A stretch of DNA of 64,000 nucleotides from Streptomyces macrolidinus (GCF_023887685.1 NZ_JAMWMR010000001.1:248001-312000); one strand, 5' to 3'; shown: positions 8,657 through 16,781, counted from the stretch's first letter. Translations and numbers: made by a program. Notes: generated by a model from the letters alone, not told the origin.

Positions 8657-9772
8657 CTACTTCCTCGCCGGTCGGGACGGGGGTATCGGGGACGCCGCCT
8701 TCGTCTGGGCGGACTCCGCGTTAGCGAAGGCCGACGGGGCCGCGACCGTTGCCGTCGGGTCCGGGGCGGGGTCCTCCTCCGGGGCGGGGTCGAGGCCGCC
8801 GACGATGCGGATGCCCGCCTCGTCGAAGGCGCGCTTGATCCGCCAGCGCAGTTCGCGCTCCACCGACGTCGCCTTGCCCGGCATCGTCTTCGCGGAGACG
8901 CGGACCACCATCGAGTCCAGCAGCACGCTGTCCAGGCCGAGCACCTCGATCGGGCCCCACAGGCGCTCGTTCCACGGCTCGTCCTTGGCCATCTGCTCGG
9001 CCACCGCTTCGATGGTCTGCTTCACCTGGTCCAGGTTCTCGGACGAGCGGACGGTCACGTCCACCCCGGCCGTCGCCCAGCCCTGCGAGAGGTTGCCGAT
9101 GCGCTTGACCTCGCCGTTGCGGACGTACCAGATCTCGCCGTTGTCGCCGCGCAGCTTCGTCACGCGCAGGCCGACCTCGATCACCTCGCCGGAGGCCACC
9201 CCCGCGTCGATCGTGTCACCGACGCCGTACTGGTCCTCGAGGATCATGAACACACCGGAGAGGAAGTCCGTCACGAGGTTGCGCGCGCCGAAACCGATCG
9301 CCACACCGGCCACACCGGCGGACGCCAGCAGCGGCGCCAGGTTGATCTGGAACGCGGACAGCACCATCAGCGCCGCCGTACCGAGGATCATGAACGACGC
9401 CACCGAGCGCAGCACCGAGCCGATCGCCTGCGAGCGCTGGCGGCGGCGCTCCGCGTTCACCAGCAGACCGCCGAGCGCCGTGCCGTCCACCGCCTCGGCC
9501 GTACGGCTCATCCGGTCGACGAGCTTGGTGAGCGCCCGCAGCACGATCACTCTGAGCACCGTCGCGATCACCAGGATCAGGACGACCCGGAGGCCTATCG
9601 CCAGCCAGGTCGACCAGTTCTCCTCGATCCAGCTCGCCGCGTTCGTCGCGCTCTCCTGCGCGTCCTGGAGCGAGGGGACCACCGGAGTGGTCGACTCCGA
9701 GGGTGACGGGGACGGTGCGACGCCGGCGGCCAAGGGCGCGGGCAGGGACACGGAAGGTACCTCCTGGTGCAA
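8657..9772 (-). CDS. MscS-type small-conductance mechanosensitive channel
   Basis: A 371-residue membrane protein of the MscS family. It has an N-terminal Ala/Pro-rich tail, a helix near residues 52-78 (LAIGLRVVLILVIATVLRVIV), a second near 112-132, and the pore-lining third helix ASAGVAGVAIGFGARNLVTD. The cytoplasmic beta domain follows (FMILEDQYGVGDTIDAG...EVIEVGLRVTKLRGDNG). The acidic/alanine-rich C-terminal tail is extra. It releases solutes during hypo-osmotic shock. A spacer of nearly 300 bases separates it from the divergent HNH gene. Family assignment is firm; I cannot say which paralogue this is. Confidence 0.9.
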   Translation of the reverse strand: MHQEVPSVSLPAPLAAGVAPSPSPSESTTPVVPSLQDAQESATNAASWIEENWSTWLAIGLRVVLILVIATVLRVIVLRALTKLVDRMSRTAEAVDGTALGGLLVNAERRRQRSQAIGSVLRSVASFMILGTAALMVLSAFQINLAPLLASAGVAGVAIGFGARNLVTDFLSGVFMILEDQYGVGDTIDAGVASGEVIEVGLRVTKLRGDNGEIWYVRNGEVKRIGNLSQGWATAGVDVTVRSSENLDQVKQTIEAVAEQMAKDEPWNERLWGPIEVLGLDSVLLDSMVVRVSAKTMPGKATSVERELRWRIKRAFDEAGIRIVGGLDPAPEEDPAPDPTATVAAPSAFANAESAQTKAASPIPPSRPARK

Positions 9773-10056
9773 GTGCGCCTCCGGTGCGAGCGGTGCGGGT
9801 CACGGGAAGGTCACCGGACGGGGCAGGGTTACCACACTAACGGTGCATCGCCGGGGAGCGGGGGGTGATGCCCGAAGGTGAGGCCATGCTCACCCGCCGA
9901 GCCAAGGCACGCGGGACGGCGGATGTGCCTGGTGTGCTCCACAACACTCCCAGGCCGTTACCGGGACATGGTGGCGCTACCACCAGGCAAGAGGGGAGAC
10001 TTACTCCAGATCGTCCCGGCGCGAGCCACGCGTCGCCGGCGTACAAGGAGGCATCC

Positions 10057-10593
10057 GTGCCGCATGTCCTGGTCCTCAACGCGTCGTACGAGCCACTCGG
10101 CGTCGTACCGCTCCGCCGCGCGCTCGTCCTCGTCCTCGAGAACAAGGCCGTATGCCTCGAGGAGTCCGGCGCCTATATGCACAGCGCGACCGTCACTGTC
10201 CCCGCACCCAGCGTGGTCCGGCTCAAGCGATTCGTACGGGTTCCCTACCGGGGCCCCGTCCCTCTCACCCGGCGCGCGCTCTTCGCCCGCGACGGAGGCC
10301 GGTGCATGTACTGCGGTGGCGTCGCAACCAGCGTCGACCACGTCATCCCGCGCAGCCGCGGTGGTCAGCACGTCTGGGACAACGTGGTGGCGTCCTGCCG
10401 CCGCTGCAATCACGTCAAGGCGGACCGGCATCTCTTCGAGATCGGCTGGCGGCTCCGTCACACCCCCGCCCCACCCACGGGTCTGGCTTGGCGCATCATC
10501 GGCACCGGCCATCGGGACCCGCGCTGGTTGCCCTACTTGCGGCCCTACGGCGCGGACGACGCCTTGGCCCGGATCGACGGCATCTCCGCCTGA
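10057..10593 (+). CDS. HNH endonuclease
   Basis: The GTG at 10057 follows AAGGAGG by five bases, giving 178 residues that begin PHVLVLNASYEPLGVV, the normal N-terminus of this conserved actinobacterial HNH family. The nuclease core is C-x2-C (CMYCGG), then SVDHVIPRSRGG with the catalytic His, then WDNVVASCRRCNHVKADR with the second Cys pair and the Asn-His. Upstream in-frame codons to 9865 lack the family's sequence and are probably untranslated. The natural substrate of this chromosomal family is not known. It is a single gene, convergent with the ABC cluster to its right. Confidence 0.85.
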   Translation: MPHVLVLNASYEPLGVVPLRRALVLVLENKAVCLEESGAYMHSATVTVPAPSVVRLKRFVRVPYRGPVPLTRRALFARDGGRCMYCGGVATSVDHVIPRSRGGQHVWDNVVASCRRCNHVKADRHLFEIGWRLRHTPAPPTGLAWRIIGTGHRDPRWLPYLRPYGADDALARIDGISA

Positions 10594-10618
10594 CGATCCG
10601 GGCTTTCGCGTATTCCGG

Positions 10619-10647
10619 CGGGCCCCGTGTCTCAGGCGCGGGGCCCG
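10619..10647. terminator. convergent terminator hairpin, HNH gene / ABC cluster
   Basis: CGGGCCCCG (10619-10627) pairs with CGGGGCCCG (10639-10647) around an 11-base loop. It sits in the 38-base gap and overlaps the last codons of the leftward membrane protein, so it can serve both strands. Confidence 0.5.
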
Positions 10648-11240
10648 TCCGGGCGTGCCCCGCGCACCACATACAGGGCGCCGCCCACCGCGAACGCGGC
10701 GAGGGCCGCCGCCCATGCACCCGACTGCGCCCCCGGCTGCATCGGCCACGCCCACACCGTGACCGCCCGGCCCCGCGCCCCGGCGGAGCCCAGATACACC
10801 GCGCTGACGTAGCCGAAGGCGGGCAGCCAGCTCGACCGGGCGCCGAGCAGGACGGCCGCGGCGGCCGTGAGCCCCGTGCAGCCCAGCGTGTTGCGGATCA
10901 TCGCCGGAGGGCCGAAGGTGTGTGCTTCCCCGAGCACGGCCGCCGGGAGCAGCGCCGACGCGAGCGCGGTGAGGGCCAGCAGATGGGTCAGCCGCCGCGG
11001 CCACCAGGGGCGTACGGCCGTACGGTCCAGCTCCGCGGAGTCCGTGTGCAGGCTCACGCCGATCACGGCGGCGGCCAGGAGCGGGGCCAGGGCCACGACC
11101 GGCACCCGGCGGTCCGGGTCCAGATAGGCGTCCAGCAGGCGCGCGGCCCACACGGCGAAGGCCGTGGTCCCGGCGAGCGCGGCGAGGGTGACCGGCAGCG
11201 CGCGCGAGCGCGCGTACAGCAGGGGTCCGGAGGTCGTCAC
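10632..11240 (-). CDS. polytopic membrane protein of the ABC/sigma cluster
   Basis: A 202-residue hydrophobic protein with five to six predicted helices (for example ALPVTLAALAGTTAFAVWAA, VPVVALAPLLAAAVIGVSL, LTHLLALTALASALLPAAVL) and no recognisable catalytic motif. Its start overlaps the stop of the preceding permease-like gene by four bases, so it is the last gene of a translationally coupled leftward operon with an ABC ATPase. It is probably an extra membrane subunit of that exporter; the function is inferred from context only. Confidence 0.75.
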   Translation of the reverse strand: MTTSGPLLYARSRALPVTLAALAGTTAFAVWAARLLDAYLDPDRRVPVVALAPLLAAAVIGVSLHTDSAELDRTAVRPWWPRRLTHLLALTALASALLPAAVLGEAHTFGPPAMIRNTLGCTGLTAAAAVLLGARSSWLPAFGYVSAVYLGSAGARGRAVTVWAWPMQPGAQSGAWAAALAAFAVGGALYVVRGARPDGPRA

Positions 11241-12571
11241 AGGGACGGCACCCCCTTCGGGTCGCAGCGGCCCGTCGACGCGAAGTACGCCGACAGCCAG
11301 GCGCGGCGCTCCTTCTCACCCATCGACGCCAGGTGGGCGCGGGCCGCGAGCCTGGCCTTCAGGTCGGCGCGGGCGGCCCGGTCGCCCTGAGCGTCTTGGG
11401 CGTCGAAGTCCTTCTGTGAGGGTGAGGGCGCCAGGTAGTACTGGACGGCGTCGTCCGCTCGGGCCACGCGCGCGTCCACCCGCTCGCACTCGCCTCGGCC
11501 CTCCAATTGGGACACGGCCTCCCACGCGTACTGCTCGGGATCGGTGAGCCGACCCCGTACGAGATACCAGCCGAGCGGTGTCAGCATGGGCAGCTCCACC
11601 TCGTCGCGGTGCGGCGCCCCCGCGTGGTCCTCGAAGCGGACCGGCAGGTTCCGTACGCCCTCCAGGCGGCCGGTGACTTCCGAGAGAGCCTCGGTGACCT
11701 GCGGCAACACCTCTCCGTAGCGGGCGTTCACACAGATCTGGGGTGTGGTCGAGGTGTCGCACACCTGGCGGCGGGCGAGCGGGTTCTCGTGCCACAGGCC
11801 CTCCCCGGTGTGCACGAGCAGGGCGCCCGCGATCGTCGCCGCCGCCAGCGGCAGCAGGGCCGTGTACCGGCGGCGGGCGGCGTACGCCAGGACCGCGGTC
11901 GCCGCCAGACCGGCCCCCCAGACCGCCATCGCCACCGGCTGCCACCAGACAGGGTCCATCGCGTCCGGAACCGGGAAGGCGGGGTTGAGCCGACCCCCGG
12001 CACCCGGACCGGCCGCCGCCCTCGGAATGCCCAGCGCGACGTACCCGGCGATCGCCAGCAGCGGAGCCATCGGCCGCCACGCCGTCAGCCGTCCCACCAC
12101 CTGCCCGGCCACCGCGCTCGCCGCCAGCACCACCGCGTCCGCGGGCAGCAGGGCGAGGTGCGGCCGGTCGCCGCGCGCGTACGGCCAGGTGGCGAGCAGC
12201 GCCCCGGCCGCCGCGAGGACGTACCCGGCGGCCACCCAGAGCGCGACGGGCAGGGCGGAGGCCAGGAACCGCGCGAGCGGGCCGCGTACGGCCGTCCGCC
12301 ACAGCTCCTCGGTATGGCGCCGGTGCTCCCGCCCGCCCTGGAGACAGCCGATGGCCGCCGCGAGGGGCACGCCGATCAGCAGCACGTCGTGCAGCTCCGC
12401 GCCGGTCTCCGCCCAGCCGCCCTGCCAGCGCGCGGACGCGCCCGCCAGCAGTACGGAGCAGGTGAGCAGGAGGGCGGCCCCGGCCCACGGGCCGAAGCCG
12501 TGGAGGGCCTCGGCTCGCAGGGGGTGGCGCCGGGCGGGGCGGTGCGGTCGCTTCTCGGCCAGGAGGGTCAT
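11237..12571 (-). CDS. ABC-exporter-associated membrane protein
   Basis: A 444-residue protein with about six predicted membrane helices in the first 250 residues (AAAGALLATWPYARG, VLAASAVAGQVVGRL, ALLPLAAATIAGALLVHTG). A hydrophilic C-terminal domain of about 190 residues follows (WHENPLARRQVCDTS...), containing several Cys and probably extracytoplasmic. It overlaps both neighbours by four bases: the ABC ATPase upstream and the 202-residue membrane protein downstream. The arrangement indicates the membrane component of an ABC-2-like exporter, though the sequence is not a clear match to a named permease family. Confidence 0.75.
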   Translation of the reverse strand: MTLLAEKRPHRPARRHPLRAEALHGFGPWAGAALLLTCSVLLAGASARWQGGWAETGAELHDVLLIGVPLAAAIGCLQGGREHRRHTEELWRTAVRGPLARFLASALPVALWVAAGYVLAAAGALLATWPYARGDRPHLALLPADAVVLAASAVAGQVVGRLTAWRPMAPLLAIAGYVALGIPRAAAGPGAGGRLNPAFPVPDAMDPVWWQPVAMAVWGAGLAATAVLAYAARRRYTALLPLAAATIAGALLVHTGEGLWHENPLARRQVCDTSTTPQICVNARYGEVLPQVTEALSEVTGRLEGVRNLPVRFEDHAGAPHRDEVELPMLTPLGWYLVRGRLTDPEQYAWEAVSQLEGRGECERVDARVARADDAVQYYLAPSPSQKDFDAQDAQGDRAARADLKARLAARAHLASMGEKERRAWLSAYFASTGRCDPKGVPSL

Positions 12572-13335
12572 CGCGTCACCTCCCCGGGGGCGCGATGGGC
12601 GCCCAGCGCCGCCGTGTACCCGCGCTCCAGGGGGCTGTCCCCGCGCGCGCCCGTGGACGCGCCGAGCGCTGCGAGCGCGGCGGGCGTGCCCCGGTAGGCG
12701 ACCCGGCCCCGTTCGAGGAGGGTGACCTCGGTGCAGGCGGAGGCCACGTCCTCCACCAGGTGGGTGGAGACGATCACCGCGGTGGTGGCGCCCAGCTCCC
12801 GCAGCAACTCACGGAACTCCACGCGCTGTTCGGGGTCGAGCCCGGCGGTCGGCTCGTCGAGCAGCAGCACGCGCGGATCGTTGACGATGGCCTGGGCGAT
12901 CCCGACGCGCCGGACCATGCCGCCCGACAGCGTCCTGACCTTCGCGTCGATACGGTCGGCGAGGCCCACGCGGGCCACGGCCCGTTCGACGGCGGCGTCG
13001 GTCCCGGCGGCGGGCATCTCCTTCAGCCAGGCGACATAGGCGACGAACTCGCGCACCGTGAAGCCTGGGTAGTAGCCGAACTCCTGCGGCAGATAGCCCA
13101 GATGACGGCGCACTCTGCCACGCGGCCCGCGGTCGGCGACGTCCTCGCCGAGGATCTCCACGCGCCCGCCGTCCGGTTCGGCGACCGTGGCGAGGACGCG
13201 GATCAGGGAGGTCTTGCCCGCCCCGTTGGGACCGAGCAGGCCGTGCACACCCGGCCCGAAGGCGAGGTCGACCCCGTCCAGGGCGAGGGTCCTGCGATGC
13301 CGTACACGCAGACCGGTCACTCGTATCGTGCTCAC
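12568..13335 (-). CDS. ABC transporter ATP-binding protein
   Basis: A 255-residue ATPase started at the GTG at 13335, which follows GGGAGA. It has Walker A GPNGAGKTS (about residue 36), the Q-loop in LGYLPQEFGYYP, the signature LSGGMVRR, Walker B VLLLDEPTAGLD and the switch His in STHLVEDV. The domain is of the drug/bacitracin exporter (CcmA/NatA) type. The frame is open far upstream but those codons lie in the anti-sigma gene. It starts 35 bases after the anti-sigma stop and overlaps the downstream membrane protein gene, so it powers the exporter encoded here under likely sigma-factor control. Confidence 0.88.
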   Translation of the reverse strand: MSTIRVTGLRVRHRRTLALDGVDLAFGPGVHGLLGPNGAGKTSLIRVLATVAEPDGGRVEILGEDVADRGPRGRVRRHLGYLPQEFGYYPGFTVREFVAYVAWLKEMPAAGTDAAVERAVARVGLADRIDAKVRTLSGGMVRRVGIAQAIVNDPRVLLLDEPTAGLDPEQRVEFRELLRELGATTAVIVSTHLVEDVASACTEVTLLERGRVAYRGTPAALAALGASTGARGDSPLERGYTAALGAHRAPGEVTR

Positions 13336-13370
13336 TGCTTCTCCCGTACGTGGGTGGTGCTCGATCGGGG

Positions 13371-14249
13371 TCACCGCTGCTCCAGGCGGTCGTAGGCGGG
13401 GCGGCGGACGACCAGCAGGGCGGCGCAGAGCCCGGCCGCGACCGCCCAACCGCCCTGGGCCGAGGCGCCGTCGAGACAGCGGGAGACCTGCGCGGCGAGA
13501 CGGGCCGTCAGGTTCGCACCGGGGTCGGCGAGCGGAGGGGCCAGGACGGCGCACAGCCAGCCGCCCCCGATGACGGCCGTCGCGATACGGCAGCCGACGT
13601 ACGAGGCCAGGGCCAGCGAGGCGAGCGTCAGCGCGAGCCCCGGCAGCAGCCAGGCAGCGGCACCCGGCGCACCCGAGGCGGGCAGCAGCAGCCCGGTGAG
13701 GGTCAACAGCGGGAGGCTCACGGCCAGTACGGCGGTCGTACGCGTCAGGACCAGCCGCAGTCCGCCGGAGGGGGTGGCGGCGGCGATCTCGTGCAGTGGG
13801 TCGGCGTGCGCGCCGTAGGAGAGGGCGACCCCGGCCACGGGTACGACGGGCGCGATGGCCAGCAACAGGGGCCGGGCGCCCGCGAATCCGCCCCCGTACG
13901 CGAGCGCGATCGCGCCGACGGCCACGAGCAGGACGGCGGGCGGCCAGGCCCCGCGGACGGCGGGTCCGGCGGCCCAGAGGAGGCGGGCGAGTCGCGCCTT
14001 GGATGTGAGCGCCGGGGATGCCGTGGGCGCCGCGGCCCTCGCGGGGGCCGCGGGGGCCGCCCCGAGGACCGCCGTCCGTACGTCCGCCACGACCGCCCCC
14101 GCGGCCGTCGCCCGCACCGCCCGCGACACACGGGCCGCGCAACTGCCGCAGCTCTCCAGGTGCTTCTCCAGCGACCACGCGTCCGGCTCCGGCAGCGAGC
14201 CGTCCGTGTAGCGCGTGACCAGGTCGTCGGATGCGTGCCAGCGGGTCAT
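13371..14249 (-). CDS. zinc-finger anti-sigma factor with large membrane domain
   Basis: The 292-residue protein begins with a zf-HC2 type anti-sigma domain. At about residues 29-36 is the H-x3-C-x2-C motif (HLESCGSC) that binds zinc and clamps the ECF sigma factor. After an Ala/Pro linker come six predicted membrane helices (PPAVLLVAVGAIALAYG, LLLAIAPVVPVAGVALSYG, LLTLTGLLLPASGA and others), more than the single helix of typical anti-sigma factors. Its ATG overlaps the sigma factor stop (ATGA at 14246-14249). The membrane part resembles an ABC-2 permease, so the protein may combine sensing with a role in the exporter encoded downstream. Confidence 0.8.
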   Translation of the reverse strand: MTRWHASDDLVTRYTDGSLPEPDAWSLEKHLESCGSCAARVSRAVRATAAGAVVADVRTAVLGAAPAAPARAAAPTASPALTSKARLARLLWAAGPAVRGAWPPAVLLVAVGAIALAYGGGFAGARPLLLAIAPVVPVAGVALSYGAHADPLHEIAAATPSGGLRLVLTRTTAVLAVSLPLLTLTGLLLPASGAPGAAAWLLPGLALTLASLALASYVGCRIATAVIGGGWLCAVLAPPLADPGANLTARLAAQVSRCLDGASAQGGWAVAAGLCAALLVVRRPAYDRLEQR

Positions 14250-14932
14250 GCCGGGCCTCCCAGCGGGGTCGGGCTCAACTGGGCGAGGGCGGCGCGCAGT
14301 TCGGCGCGGGCGCGGCGGGCGCGGGTCTTGACCGTGCCTTCGGGGATGCCGAGCAGGCGGGCGGTCTCCCGGGTGGTCAGCCCGTCGACGACGGTCGCGC
14401 GCAGTACGTCGCGCAGTTCGGGGGAGATCCGGTCGAGGGCGGTGCCCACGTCGCCGAACTCCAGCCCCGCGAGCACCCGTTCCTCCGCGGACGGCGCGGC
14501 CACCACGGGATCGTGCTCGACCCGCGTGGCGTCCACCGAGGCCGTCTCGATCCGGGCGGCCCGCTCCCGCGCGCGGCGCGCGTCGACGAGCCTCCGCGCC
14601 GCGATGGTCCACAGCCAGCCCCCGGCCTCCGCACCGCGGTGCGCCGCCGCCGAGCGCCACACCGTCACGAAGGTGTCCTGGAGGACGTCCCGCACCACCT
14701 CGGGATCGGCACAGCGCCGCGCGAGCCGCGCGTGCAGCCACCCCGCGTGCCGGTCGTACAACGCGGCCATGGCCACCGCGTCCCCGTCCGCGACGGCGCG
14801 CAACAGGGCGGCGTCCGTGTCCTTCTCCCGGTGGCCCCCGACGGGGCGGAACAGTCTCACAACTCTGTCTATCGGTCCGGGTGAGACTGCCGGTTCACAT
14901 GCGGGCAGTCTTCCGTCCATCGTCCACGTCAT
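14246..14932 (-). CDS. ECF RNA polymerase sigma factor
   Basis: The protein is 228 residues from the ATG at 14932 (an ATG at 14920 or a GTG further in are alternatives). It shows sigma region 2, with a YDRHAGWLHARLARR helix and the -10-binding DVLQDTFVTVW. Region 4 follows, with the helix-turn-helix LTTRETARLLGIPEGTVKTR and basic tail RARRARAELRAAL. It is a cytoplasmic regulator that presumably directs transcription of its own operon, being coupled to the anti-sigma gene by a four-base overlap and followed by the ABC exporter genes. I see no clear autoregulatory promoter in the short upstream stretch. The ECF group cannot be assigned by eye. Confidence 0.87.
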   Translation of the reverse strand: MTWTMDGRLPACEPAVSPGPIDRVVRLFRPVGGHREKDTDAALLRAVADGDAVAMAALYDRHAGWLHARLARRCADPEVVRDVLQDTFVTVWRSAAAHRGAEAGGWLWTIAARRLVDARRARERAARIETASVDATRVEHDPVVAAPSAEERVLAGLEFGDVGTALDRISPELRDVLRATVVDGLTTRETARLLGIPEGTVKTRARRARAELRAALAQLSPTPLGGPA

Positions 14933-15015
14933 CAGAGTTCGTGTGCAGGAAGCACGGCTTGCGCCCGGTGCAGGCGCAAGCCGTGCTCACTGCTCCACGT
15001 CTGGCCGCTGTACGA

Positions 15016-15321
15016 CTACCTCGTGGTCTCGCCTGCCGCCTTCAGGGCCTCACGGCCCCGGCGCGTACGTCGGTACATGATCGTGTCGAACTCCCTGGGC
15101 GCCCTTTCCCCGTTGATGTACCGCAGGGCGATCATCGACGCGAGGACGGCGCCGACAAGGTCGTTCGTCCCCTCGTCCCAGCCGTGCTTGTCGTCACAGG
15201 TCGTCAGGCCTTTGAGGCCGTGCACGGCGTGCATCGCCTCCCCGGCCTCCTCGGCGACTTTGCCGACTTGCAGGGCCTTCAACACCCTTCGGTGCTGCGG
15301 CGCTGGCCAGCGAGTCCGCAC
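15016..15321 (-). pseudogene. MazG-like nucleotide pyrophosphohydrolase, N-terminally truncated
   Basis: The leftward frame ends with a MazG-like core: KVAEEAGEAMHAVHGL carries the E-E-x2-E metal-binding motif, and a second acidic segment is DEGTNDLVGAVLASMIA. A basic C-terminal tail follows. Upstream of about 15297 the frame becomes unrelated sequence (antisense to a TPR remnant), so the first roughly 30 residues expected in this family are missing. A GTG at 15321 could still start a 101-residue product. MazG-like enzymes hydrolyse non-canonical or alarmone nucleotides. I read this as a gene remnant; a functional short form cannot be excluded. Confidence 0.5.
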
Positions 15322-15530
15322 TGATCCTGCGCGACCTCGGCCGACTGGATGAGGCACTGACGTACGCCGAGCAGACAGCGACACTGAGAGAGGCAGGGCG
15401 GGCTCGGTCGTTGGCCTTGAGCCGAATCGCTCTGGTAGACATCCACGTACGCCGCGGTGATCTCGACGCCGCATCATCCCGCCATCCCCGGGAGGTACCG
15501 CCGCATGAGGCCCATACCGACTCCTGCTGA
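15297..15530 (+). pseudogene. C-terminal remnant of a TPR-containing regulator
   Basis: The + frame beginning near 15297 reads ALASESALILRDLGRLDEA, LTYAEQTATLREAG, SLALSRIALVDIHVRRGDLDA. These are helix pairs of the tetratricopeptide repeats found at the C-terminus of Streptomyces XRE/TPR regulators. No start codon or N-terminal part is present; upstream is the oppositely oriented MazG-like remnant. The frame ends at 15530, overlapping the start of the Nudix gene at 15505, a spacing suggesting the intact gene was once co-transcribed with it. Confidence 0.5.
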
Positions 15531-16023
15531 CCCCGAAGCATGGACCGCCTATCTCGCAGAGGGAAACGCCAAACAGGCCCGCAAGCGTGTGGCCGCCGAT
15601 GTCCTCTTGCGTGACGCCACCGGGCGCGTGCTCCTCGTGAACCCCACCTACAAACCCGGTTGGGATCTGCCTGGCGGCATGGCTGAGGAGAACGAGGCTC
15701 CGGACGATGCGGTGACCCGAGAGCTGATCGAAGAACTCGGCTACCGGGTAGCCGTTTGCCGTCTCCTGGTGGTGGACTGGGTAGCCCCACACGGCCCTTG
15801 GGATGATCAGCTCGCGTTCATCTTCGACGGGGGCACCCTCGACGAGAGAGCGGCTGCCGCGCTTCGGCCCCGGGACGAGGAATTGTCCGAGGCTGTCTTC
15901 GTCGCGCCTGACGAGGTGCTGCGCCGGGTCGGTGACCGTATGCGGCGACGGTTCACGGCCGCTTTGGACGCGGTGGCGGATGGCCGCCCGCGCTACCTCC
16001 GCGACGGCGTAGCCGTGGCATAG
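15505..16023 (+). CDS. Nudix hydrolase
   Basis: The ATG at 15505 follows GGGAGGT by ten bases and gives 172 residues. A complete Nudix box G-x5-E-x7-R-E-x2-E-E-x-G is present: GGMAEENEAPDD then AVTRELIEELGY. The preceding strand is ADVLLRDATGRVLLVNPTYK and the WDLPGG approach is canonical. It is a cytoplasmic hydrolase of a nucleoside diphosphate linked to some group X; substrate cannot be told from sequence. It lies directly downstream of a truncated TPR gene, its likely former operon partner. Confidence 0.88.
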   Translation: MRPIPTPADPEAWTAYLAEGNAKQARKRVAADVLLRDATGRVLLVNPTYKPGWDLPGGMAEENEAPDDAVTRELIEELGYRVAVCRLLVVDWVAPHGPWDDQLAFIFDGGTLDERAAAALRPRDEELSEAVFVAPDEVLRRVGDRMRRRFTAALDAVADGRPRYLRDGVAVA

Positions 16024-16237
16024 GCCCGCCAACCGGAAGAAGCGCCGGGCTCGTCGTCCGCGTCGCCCAAGTGTGAGCCGAATAGGGTGAAATGGATCAT
16101 TCGCCCTACTTGGAGAAGGCGTACCGAGGATCTCGGTGGCAGGGGTACGTCGTCTCGTTCCGTACGTCTGTGAACGCGCTCGCTGGGTAGGCGTCTGCCC
16201 TCACCCGCATCCGTCGTGCGACGACTTGGAGGCCTCC

Positions 16238-16453
16238 GTGGCCACACCGGCTCCCCTCCCGCTTCCGGCCCCCTCCCGACCCGAAGCGGAACCGTCCATC
16301 GCTCCGTATCTCCATGCGGAGGGCGTGCAGACCGAGGCCCCGCTCACCAGCGAGCCGCCCCTGCCGGACGCGGGGCCCCTCACCAGCGAACCCCCGCTCG
16401 CCGATCTCACGCCGCTGACCAGCGAGCCCTGCTCTCTGGGGCACTGGAGATGA
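16238..16453 (+). CDS. small protein with three 12-residue PLTSEP repeats
   Basis: A GTG at 16238, five bases after GGAGG, opens a 71-residue frame. The N-terminal half (ATPAPLPLPAPSRPEAEPSI, then APYLHAEGVQTEA) precedes three copies of a 12-residue unit PLTSEPPLPDAG / PLTSEPPLADLT / PLTSEP followed by CSLGHWR at the C-terminus. The DNA repeat period is 36 bases, with synonymous drift between copies, so the protein sequence appears to be under selection. A leader plus repeated core layout is seen in ribosomally made modified peptides, but no modifying enzyme is adjacent. I do not recognise a family; function unknown. Confidence 0.5.
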   Translation: MATPAPLPLPAPSRPEAEPSIAPYLHAEGVQTEAPLTSEPPLPDAGPLTSEPPLADLTPLTSEPCSLGHWR

Positions 16454-16529
16454 CGCCATGATCGTGATGCCGCGCGGAGCGGAGGCCCCGTAGCGGGACC
16501 CCGCGCGCGCGGCCCGTTCGGGCGTTCGC

Positions 16530-16535
16530 TACGTT
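16530..16535 (+). promoter_or_regulatory. -10 box, likely leaderless start of the 79-aa protein
   Basis: TACGTT lies six bases before the GTG at 16542 and no Shine-Dalgarno is present, as expected for a transcript starting at the initiation codon. No clear -35 is visible. Confidence 0.4.
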
Positions 16536-16541
16536 GGCACC

Positions 16542-16781
16542 GTGGACAAGAAGAACGCCCTGCGCGCCGGCGCCCTGGCCGCCGGTACGACGCTGATGAT
16601 GCTGCTCATGACGTCTCCCGCGCTCGCGCTGACCCGCGACGACGGCGACGACCCCGGCCCCGGCTTCAGCGTGGCCGAGACGCTGGGGTACTTCGTGGCT
16701 GCCCCGATCGTGCTCTTCCTGGTCATCGCGGGTCTCGTGATGCTCCTGGACAAGTCGCGCAAGCAGGCCAAGCAGGGCTGA
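16542..16781 (+). CDS. small membrane protein with signal-like N-terminus
   Basis: A 79-residue protein from the GTG at 16542. Residues 1-29 form a signal peptide or anchor (DKKNALRAG then LAAGTTLMMLLMTSPALAL, with a plausible ALA cleavage site). A short Asp/Gly/Pro-rich stretch follows, then a C-terminal membrane helix AAPIVLFLVIAGLVMLLD with a Lys/Arg-rich cytoplasmic end. The topology is that of conserved hypothetical Streptomyces membrane peptides. No catalytic residues are apparent. It is monocistronic and ends at a strong bidirectional hairpin. Confidence 0.75.
   Translation: MDKKNALRAGALAAGTTLMMLLMTSPALALTRDDGDDPGPGFSVAETLGYFVAAPIVLFLVIAGLVMLLDKSRKQAKQG

Noticed and set aside
16092..16190. 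32-codon ORF (MDHSPYLEKAYRG...) upstream of the PLTSEP repeat gene
   Set aside because: Weak ribosome site, no recognisable family and no repeat or signal feature; possible leader peptide but not supportable alone.
16106..16459. 117-codon open frame on the - strand over the repeat peptide
   Set aside because: Sequence is Arg/Gly-rich shadow; the + strand frame has a ribosome site and repeat conservation at the protein level.
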